From the NCBI GenBank assembly GCA_964511665.1, contig CAZEHA010000079.1:1-11173 (forward strand): a stretch of 11,173 bases of DNA. The letters run 5' to 3'. The notes below the pieces were generated by a model. It was not told the DNA's origin, searched no databases, and saw only the letters and a list, made by a program, of their open reading frames with translations. Source of the stretch: JAGOEF01 sp964511665. Its GTDB lineage: Bacteria; Bacteroidota; Bacteroidia; Bacteroidales; ML635J-15. Each line of letters begins with the position of its first letter. Position 1 is the stretch's first letter. Positions 7,912-11,173 of the stretch are shown piece after piece. The position numbers were made by a program, and so were the translations under genes.

Positions 7912-8493
7912 CTACCGGCTTGCCGTTTTTATTCTTCTGATTAACTCTTCACCGTTTTTTAATAAGTTTTCTAAGTCTTCTTTTTTGAATAACCAATCGC
8001 TGGTTTCGATGCCTATAATTTTTTTGTCGCTTAATGCGTCGATCATCGCCAATAGATAGTTGTTTTGTAAAACCAGTTTATAGGGTTTGCCTGCTTTATT
8101 TATTTGTAAAAATAATTGTACATTTTCTACACTTAGCTCTGTTGAAGGCGTCCAGTGGGGCGAAATAATGCTTACATTCTTATCGATAAATGCATTGCCA
8201 AGTGTTTTCCTTGCGGGAAGAAACATAAAATCGGTCCAATCTCTTTTGTGAACTATATACTCGGCGTGTTCCGGAAGTTCAATCGAAGAATATATCCCTG
8301 TGAATGACGAAGAAACATTGGCACGGGCTAAAAAATAGATTGAGTCCGACAACAACACCGAAACAGTTGTGCTACTGGCAAATCGGTTATGTGCCGGGAA
8401 AAGAGCGCCTTTGCTTACTTTCGAAACATCGGGAACCAAGCCCAATTCTTCGAGGCTTTCTACAAGCATTTCGAGTCCGCTTTTGTCTTGCAT
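7912..8493 (-). CDS. Hypothetical cytoplasmic protein, 193 aa
   Basis: The ATG at 8491-8493 gives MQDKSGLEMLVESLEELGLVP. I see no signal peptide or membrane segment, so a soluble cytoplasmic protein is likely. The N-terminal half is short strands and loops (TVSVLLSDSIYFLARANVSSSF, AEYIVHKRDWTDFMFLPARKTLG). A central stretch follows (VENVQLFLQINKAGKPYKLVLQNNYLLAMIDALSDKKIIG), and the C-terminus is helical and charged (FKKEDLENLLKNGEELIRRIKTASR). I do not recognise a family. It is the first gene after a good Bacteroidetes-type promoter (8579-8610) with a leader of about 80 nt, and the DUF1801 gene follows 24 nt downstream. Confidence 0.75.
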   Translation of the reverse strand: MQDKSGLEMLVESLEELGLVPDVSKVSKGALFPAHNRFASSTTVSVLLSDSIYFLARANVSSSFTGIYSSIELPEHAEYIVHKRDWTDFMFLPARKTLGNAFIDKNVSIISPHWTPSTELSVENVQLFLQINKAGKPYKLVLQNNYLLAMIDALSDKKIIGIETSDWLFKKEDLENLLKNGEELIRRIKTASR

Positions 8494-8578
8494 TTGTTCA
8501 GTGTTTTTGTTATAAGTTTATGCATTACTTACGTTAACAACAATCACTGTTTTGAATCGGTGTGTTTTACGTAATACG

Positions 8579-8610
8579 CAAAAGTAGCATAAAATACCAA
8601 GCCTGACAAT
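8579..8610 (-). promoter_or_regulatory. Bacteroidetes-type promoter for the 193-aa gene and DUF1801 gene
   Basis: On the minus strand, TACTTTTG (complement of 8579-8586) fits the -7 consensus TAnnTTTG. ATTG (complement of 8607-8610) stands 20 bp upstream, fitting the TTG core of the -33 element. Transcription should start near 8572, leaving a leader of about 80 nt before the ATG at 8493. The promoter lies just downstream of the cysteine-desulfurase remnant, outside the cassette array. Confidence 0.65.
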
Positions 8611-8634
8611 TGCCTGTTTGGCGCGATATTATTT

Positions 8635-8902
8635 TTACTCTGCTTTATTGGTTTTCAAATATTTTTCAAATATTTTTATCGTATAGTTTAGGTCTCTTTT
8701 TTTTGTATCTTTTCCTAAACTTATCCTTAAAGTTTCATTTGCCAATTTGTCAGATAATCCAATTGCTTTAAGTACATGCGATGGTTTATGTAGCTGCGAG
8801 CTGCATGCCGAACCCGACGAAACATAAATGCCGTAATAATCTAACATCATCATTAACTCTCGGCTATTTATGTTGGGCAAGCTAATGCTAATGGTATTTA
8901 AC
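8635..8902 (-). pseudogene. Cysteine desulfurase (NifS/IscS-like), 3' remnant only
   Basis: Minus-strand reading from 8901 gives LNTISISLPNINSRELMMMLDYYGIYVSSGSACSS and continues to the TAA at 8635. This is the C-terminal quarter of a class V aminotransferase-type cysteine desulfurase. SSGSACSS carries the catalytic Cys that forms the persulfide, and the tail SHVLKAIGLSDKLANETLRISLGKDT is the usual conserved end. A full enzyme is about 370-400 aa with the PLP-lysine far upstream; here only about 89 family-like residues remain. Directly upstream the same frame reads through attC sequence (QFCAPKSATAPSAKT) and hits a stop, so homology ends exactly at the GTT of the attC outer box. The remnant lacks the PLP site and cannot be active alone. 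The TTG at 8880 is unlikely to be a genuine start. See findings for the insertion interpretation. Confidence 0.85.
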
Positions 8903-9027
8903 GTTTTGGCGCTTGGCGCAGTGGCGGATTTCGGAGCACAAAACTGTCAATACACCACAAAAGTTGATGCGAGGTATAATGTTCAATTAACCACGTCACC
9001 CGCCATTGAGCCAAACGCCTGTTATGC
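8896..9027 (-). repeat. attC-like site 1 (array edge at the cysteine desulfurase remnant)
   Basis: On the + strand the left arm is ATTTAAC (8896-8902), then GGCGCTTGGCGCAGTGGCGG (8908-8927). The right arm is CCGCCATTGAGCCAAACGCC (9000-9019), then GTTATGC (9021-9027). The inner 20-mers pair at 17 of 20 positions plus one G-T wobble. Read on the minus strand the outer boxes are GCATAAC (R''-like) and GTTAAAT (R'-like, fits GTTRRRY). The spacers are asymmetric (5 versus 1 nt) and a 72-nt central loop follows, as in long attC sites. The two outer boxes pair poorly with each other, unlike site 2, consistent with R' having been replaced by target sequence. Confidence 0.75.
8927..8972. repeat. Direct repeat copy A, in the central loop of attC-like site 1
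   Basis: GATTTCGGAGCAC (8927-8939) and ACTGTCAA (8943-8950) are exactly matched at 11026-11038 and 11042-11049; further matches (AAGTT, GCGAG) follow in the same order. The relationship therefore covers about 46 bases, all inside the loop rather than the pairing arms. Confidence 0.8.
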
Positions 9028-9036
9028 GGTCGTGTT

Positions 9037-9516
9037 TTAATCATTGTTTTTATTTAAGGTGTCCAACTGTTCCCTTGCATTTTCTCTCATTGCATGACTT
9101 GAATCTGTATTAGCTTCCAATTCGTCAATGAGTGCCACAAAATGGAATAAAAACTGTTGAGGATGTTCGAGTGTGTCAGCAGTTATAAATTTTCCTTCAA
9201 CCGAAACCCAGAATTTTTCGTCAAAGTTTTTCAGGTACAAATATGAGTCGTAATAACTGAAAATGTATTCCTTTAGATTATTAGAACAGGGTATCAAATG
9301 TATTTTTCTTTGCCATTCGTTTCTTTTGTCAATGTTTTCAAATACGATTGTGTCTTTCGAATTTATATTAATCGTTCCTTTCAATGTCACTAGCGAGTCT
9401 TCATTAATCTGGTCACATAAATTTGTTTGAATTTCCTCATGTGTCTCTAAGTTCGAGTTCTGACATGACGATATTATAAAAAGGACAAATGGAATTATGT
9501 ATAATTTCTTAATCAT
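9037..9516 (-). CDS. Small putative lipoprotein, cassette-borne, 159 aa
   Basis: I choose the ATG at 9514-9516 (MIKKLYIIPFVLFIISSCQN). The frame opens earlier, to a TTG at 9552, but that lies inside the attC box. The N-terminus is a lipoprotein signal peptide with lipobox ISSC at about residues 15-18, so the mature protein would be lipidated on that Cys and anchored to a membrane, followed by the polar stretch QNSNLETHEEIQ. The mature part is strand-rich and soluble-looking (DTIVFENIDKRNEWQRKIHLIPC, YIFSYYDSYLYLKNFDEKFWVSVEGKF) and ends in a charged helix (AMRENAREQLDTLNK). I do not recognise the family. The stop lies 10 nt from the R'' box of attC-like site 1. No promoter consensus was found upstream, so expression probably depends on read-through, for instance from the ATPase cassette. 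Confidence 0.78.
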   Translation of the reverse strand: MIKKLYIIPFVLFIISSCQNSNLETHEEIQTNLCDQINEDSLVTLKGTININSKDTIVFENIDKRNEWQRKIHLIPCSNNLKEYIFSYYDSYLYLKNFDEKFWVSVEGKFITADTLEHPQQFLFHFVALIDELEANTDSSHAMRENAREQLDTLNKNND

Positions 9517-9546
9517 GATATAGTTTTTCTGTCTCTCTAACTTGCC

Positions 9547-9676
9547 GCACAACGGTTGGGGGTGTGACCAGTTTGGGAGAGCGGGGCTGGGATTTATCCC
9601 ACGTTAAAAACATTCCTGCGTGCCGACCCGATTCCGTAATTCATTCACCCCAAATTGGTTACACCCCTTGTTGTGC
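9547..9676 (-). repeat. attC-like site 2, the most regular of the three
   Basis: Outer boxes GCACAAC (9547-9553) and GTTGTGC (9670-9676) are exact complements. The inner pairs are exact too: GGGGTGT (9559-9565) with ACACCCC (9661-9667), ACCA (9567-9570) with TGGT (9656-9659), and TTTGGG (9572-9577) with CCCAAA (9649-9654). They are separated by single mismatches and an asymmetric 5/2-nt spacer. That gives 24 paired positions around a 71-nt loop, and the loop itself contains a 12-base palindrome, GGGATTTATCCC (9589-9600). The bipartite stem with unpaired spacer bases is the folded attC pattern used by integron integrases. An intrinsic terminator is unlikely because no U-tract follows either arm. 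Confidence 0.75.
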
Positions 9677-9708
9677 ACTGGCAATTGTCATAGCTTTATA
9701 TTCTTTCT

Positions 9709-10911
9709 TCACTGTAGTAACCAATCAACAACATTTAATTTCTGAATACCATCAATATTACTATTATCATAATCAAGTGTTAAAAGGTATTTTGGATAAT
9801 TGTCTTTTATGTTTTTAAATGCCGATATTTCTCGCATAAACGTTTTTTCGTCATTAACAGTAAAGGCAACTTGATAATACTCTCGCTCATTATTTGGTTT
9901 TTGCACTACAAAATCAATTTCTTTATCATTGTGTTTTCCGACATAAACCTTACCTCCACGTCGAAATAATTCGAAATAAACAACATTTTCTAATTTATGC
10001 CCTAAATCAGTGTCATATTTATTGGTTGTTGCAATATTCCTTAAACCTAAATCTACAACATAATATTTCTCATTTGTTGTAAGCAATTCTTTGCCTTTTA
10101 TGTCGTAACGTGGAGCAGAATAAAGAATATAAGATTGAATAAAATATTCCAAATACTTAATAATCGTGTTATGTGATATCTTTTTTTGTGAATATTTATT
10201 GAGTTCTAAGGCAATATTAGTCGGAGAGACATAAGAGCCAACCGAGTCAAATAAAAAGCAAATAATTCGATGCAGATTATGAATATTTCTCAGTTTATAA
10301 CGTTTAGCAATGTCTTTAATAATAACTGTGTCGTAAATAGTTTGGAGATAATCCTTTACCAAGTCTTCGCTTTTCTGAGAAAGGGTAACTGCTTCAGGAA
10401 AGCAGCTGTCATTGATATATTTGCGAAATAGTCGGTCGGTATTTTTTTCGTCTTTGTTAGCTAAGGCATATTCTTTAAAAGAATAAGGTTGAATATTAAT
10501 GGCAATGTATCTACCTGTTAAAAGTGTTGCTAGTTCGCTTGATAGTAAATATGCATTTGAGCCAGTTATGTATAAATCTATGTTCTTTTTTACAAATAAA
10601 CTATTAATTAACTTTTCAAAATCGTTAATCAGCTGGACTTCATCTAAAAAGATGTAATAGCTATTTTCTGTTTTTACGCTTTTAATGATTTCATCATATA
10701 ATGTTGTCCAATTTGTAAAGTTTAGGTTTTCCCGTTCCTCAAAATTAAGAAAAACTATATTCCTCGAAGAAACACCACTAGATAATAATTCCTCTTTAAA
10801 GGCTTCTAAAAGAGTTGATTTTCCACTCCGTCTTATCCCAGTAATGACTTTTATTACGTTTTGGTCTTTGAGTTGTCTTAATTTGCTTAAATATGTTTCT
10901 CGCTTTATCAT
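9709..10911 (-). CDS. AAA-family ATPase with C-terminal DUF4143 domain, cassette-borne
   Basis: The ATG at 10909-10911 (MIKRETYLSKLRQLKD, 400 aa) is preferred over the GTG at 10935, because the longer form would translate a -7 promoter box. The N-terminal ATPase (AAA_14-like) shows Walker A GIRRSGKST (about residues 25-33), Walker B YYIFLDEVQ (85-93) and the sensor stretch LYITGSNAYLLSSELATLLTGRY (113-135). DUF4143 follows (about 190-345), with a winged-helix-like part (NIALELNKYSQKKISHNTIIKYLEYF) and a PD-(D/E)XK-like core: KLENVVYFELFRR, then KEIDFVV, then YYQVAF. The lysine expected after the last strand is not present (QVA), so nuclease activity is doubtful. The cellular role of these widespread ATPases is unresolved; they are often found in accessory DNA. 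Family secure, function not. Confidence 0.9.
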   Translation of the reverse strand: MIKRETYLSKLRQLKDQNVIKVITGIRRSGKSTLLEAFKEELLSSGVSSRNIVFLNFEERENLNFTNWTTLYDEIIKSVKTENSYYIFLDEVQLINDFEKLINSLFVKKNIDLYITGSNAYLLSSELATLLTGRYIAINIQPYSFKEYALANKDEKNTDRLFRKYINDSCFPEAVTLSQKSEDLVKDYLQTIYDTVIIKDIAKRYKLRNIHNLHRIICFLFDSVGSYVSPTNIALELNKYSQKKISHNTIIKYLEYFIQSYILYSAPRYDIKGKELLTTNEKYYVVDLGLRNIATTNKYDTDLGHKLENVVYFELFRRGGKVYVGKHNDKEIDFVVQKPNNEREYYQVAFTVNDEKTFMREISAFKNIKDNYPKYLLTLDYDNSNIDGIQKLNVVDWLLQ

Positions 10912-10924
10912 TGTTCTTTTTTTA

Positions 10925-10956
10925 CAAAGATACACTTTAATGACGAAAAAACCAAA
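10925..10956 (-). promoter_or_regulatory. Bacteroidetes-type promoter inside the ATPase cassette
   Basis: On the minus strand TTTG (complement of 10953-10956) is followed after exactly 20 bp by TATCTTTG (complement of 10925-10932). This fully matches the TTTG-N19-21-TAnnTTTG consensus of the Bacteroidetes primary sigma. The predicted start is near 10919, giving a leader of under 10 nt before the ATG at 10911. It lies between the attC-like core box (10995-11001) and the gene, so it belongs to the cassette. Confidence 0.75.
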
Positions 10957-10994
10957 TATACTTACATTTCGTCAATAACGATTGGTTTGCTTGT

Positions 10995-11157
10995 GCATAA
11001 CGAACAGCGGTATGTTTTTGTTGCCGATTTCGGAGCACGTCACTGTCAAGCCACGATGAAGTTTGAAGCGAGCCACGACCTTTAAAATTAGTACTAACTC
11101 GGCAATAAACTATACCGCCTGTGTGTGCCCTGCATGAGCAGCGCACACTTGTTGTAC
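10995..11157 (-). repeat. attC-like site 3, with an extra hairpin in one arm
   Basis: The left outer box is GCATAAC (10995-11001; GTTATGC on the minus strand). Exact inner pairs are GCGGTAT (11007-11013) with ATACCGC (11112-11118), and TTGCCGA (11021-11027) with TCGGCAA (11099-11105). The opposite outer box is either the degenerate GTGTGTGC at 11121-11128 or GTTGTAC at 11151-11157. The second resembles GTTGTGC of site 2 and pairs at six of seven positions with the left box, counting one wobble. If so, the hairpin GTGTGTGC...GCGCACAC (11121-11148) sits as an insertion in that arm. The central loop shares direct-repeat sequence with site 1. Confidence 0.65.
11026..11072. repeat. Direct repeat copy B, in the central loop of attC-like site 3
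   Basis: Partner of the copy at 8927-8972, in the same orientation and with the same order of matched blocks. Site 2, which lies between them, has an unrelated loop. Shared loops indicate that sites 1 and 3 descend from one attC lineage. Confidence 0.8.
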
Positions 11158-11173
11158 GCTCTTGAAAAAGTTT

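Larger units (their letters stand above)
8896..11157 (-). mobile_element. Integron-type cassette array (CALIN-like): three attC-like sites and two one-gene cassettes
   Basis: Three large inverted repeats (8896-9027, 9547-9676, 10995 to about 11157) share integron attC organisation and flank two single-gene units read on the minus strand. Each gene ends 10-33 nt before the next site and begins 31-84 nt after the previous one, which is the compact spacing of gene cassettes. Cassette sizes between core GTT boxes are about 0.65 kb (lipoprotein) and 1.45 kb (ATPase). No integrase (tyrosine recombinase) and no attI are visible, so the array is a CALIN or the inside of a longer integron that continues right of the window. 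Both genes look more AT-rich than the neighbouring chromosome genes. Confidence 0.72.

Noticed and set aside
8635..8880. Cysteine desulfurase fragment as an intact small gene from the TTG at 8880
   Set aside because: The family sequence continues upstream of the TTG to the attC junction, and the PLP-binding part is missing, so it is a remnant rather than a small gene.
9517..9552. Upstream TTG start for the lipoprotein gene, adding 12 residues
   Set aside because: The extension translates the attC outer box and would place polar residues before the signal peptide; the ATG at 9516 starts a proper lipoprotein signal.
9547..9676. Large inverted repeat as a transcription terminator
   Set aside because: The stem has a 71-nt loop and no adjacent U-tract; cassette spacing and box sequences fit attC better.
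9564..9818. 84-aa plus-strand open frame across attC-like site 2
   Set aside because: It runs through the repeat and the 3' end of the ATPase gene; its composition is not protein-like.
10937..11146. 69-aa minus-strand open frame across attC-like site 3
   Set aside because: It is entirely within the inverted repeat and the promoter region; it explains nothing that the attC structure does not.
8880..11173. Insertion sequence or transposon flanked by direct repeats
   Set aside because: No transposase is present, and the direct repeats sit in the loops of structured sites rather than at element ends with terminal inverted repeats.
1..11173. CRISPR array, tRNA or rRNA genes
   Set aside because: No regularly spaced short repeats, tRNA cloverleaf or rRNA-like sequence was seen on either strand.

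Overview
The window looks like a chromosome segment of a Bacteroidota bacterium, probably Bacteroidales-like. Four things point there: a protein with SprB-type repeats and a C-terminal type IX secretion (T9SS) sorting domain, an ECF sigma/membrane anti-sigma pair of the Bacteroidetes type, promoter elements of the Bacteroidetes form (TTTG-N19-21-TAnnTTTG), and weak or absent Shine-Dalgarno sequences. No species can be named.

Layout. (1) Bases 1-872 (+) hold the 3' part of a QueA-family tRNA ribosyltransferase-isomerase gene, cut by the window edge. (2) Bases 946-2370 (-) encode a 474-aa exported protein of unknown function. (3) Bases 2732-6322 (+) form a compact envelope-signalling operon: ECF sigma factor, overlapping single-pass membrane anti-sigma candidate, outer-membrane beta-barrel protein, and a T9SS-secreted SprB/PKD-repeat protein. 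It ends at a bidirectional terminator (6346-6371). (4) Bases 6426-8493 (-) hold a DUF4332-type protein, a DUF1801+YdeI/OmpD-associated (OmdA) protein and an unknown 193-aa protein. The last two are probably one transcript from a good promoter at 8579-8610. (5) Bases 8635-8902 (-) are the 3' remnant of a cysteine desulfurase gene with no 5' part. (6) Bases 8896 to at least 11157 are the most interesting part: three large imperfect inverted repeats with integron attC architecture (outer GTTRRRY/RYYYAAC-like boxes, inner paired boxes, a 71-73 nt central loop in all three). They punctuate two one-gene cassettes, a small lipoprotein and an AAA/DUF4143 ATPase, both reading on the minus strand. No integrase gene is visible, so this is either a CALIN (cluster of attC sites lacking an integrase) or the distal part of an integron.

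The main result is the array's edge. The outermost attC ends at a GTTAAAT core box, and recognisable cysteine-desulfurase coding sequence begins exactly there. This is the expected outcome of integrase-mediated cassette insertion into a secondary GTT site inside the gene. It predicts that the missing 5' half of the gene lies beyond the right edge of this window. The ATPase cassette also carries its own Bacteroidetes-type promoter, unlike the usual promoterless cassette.
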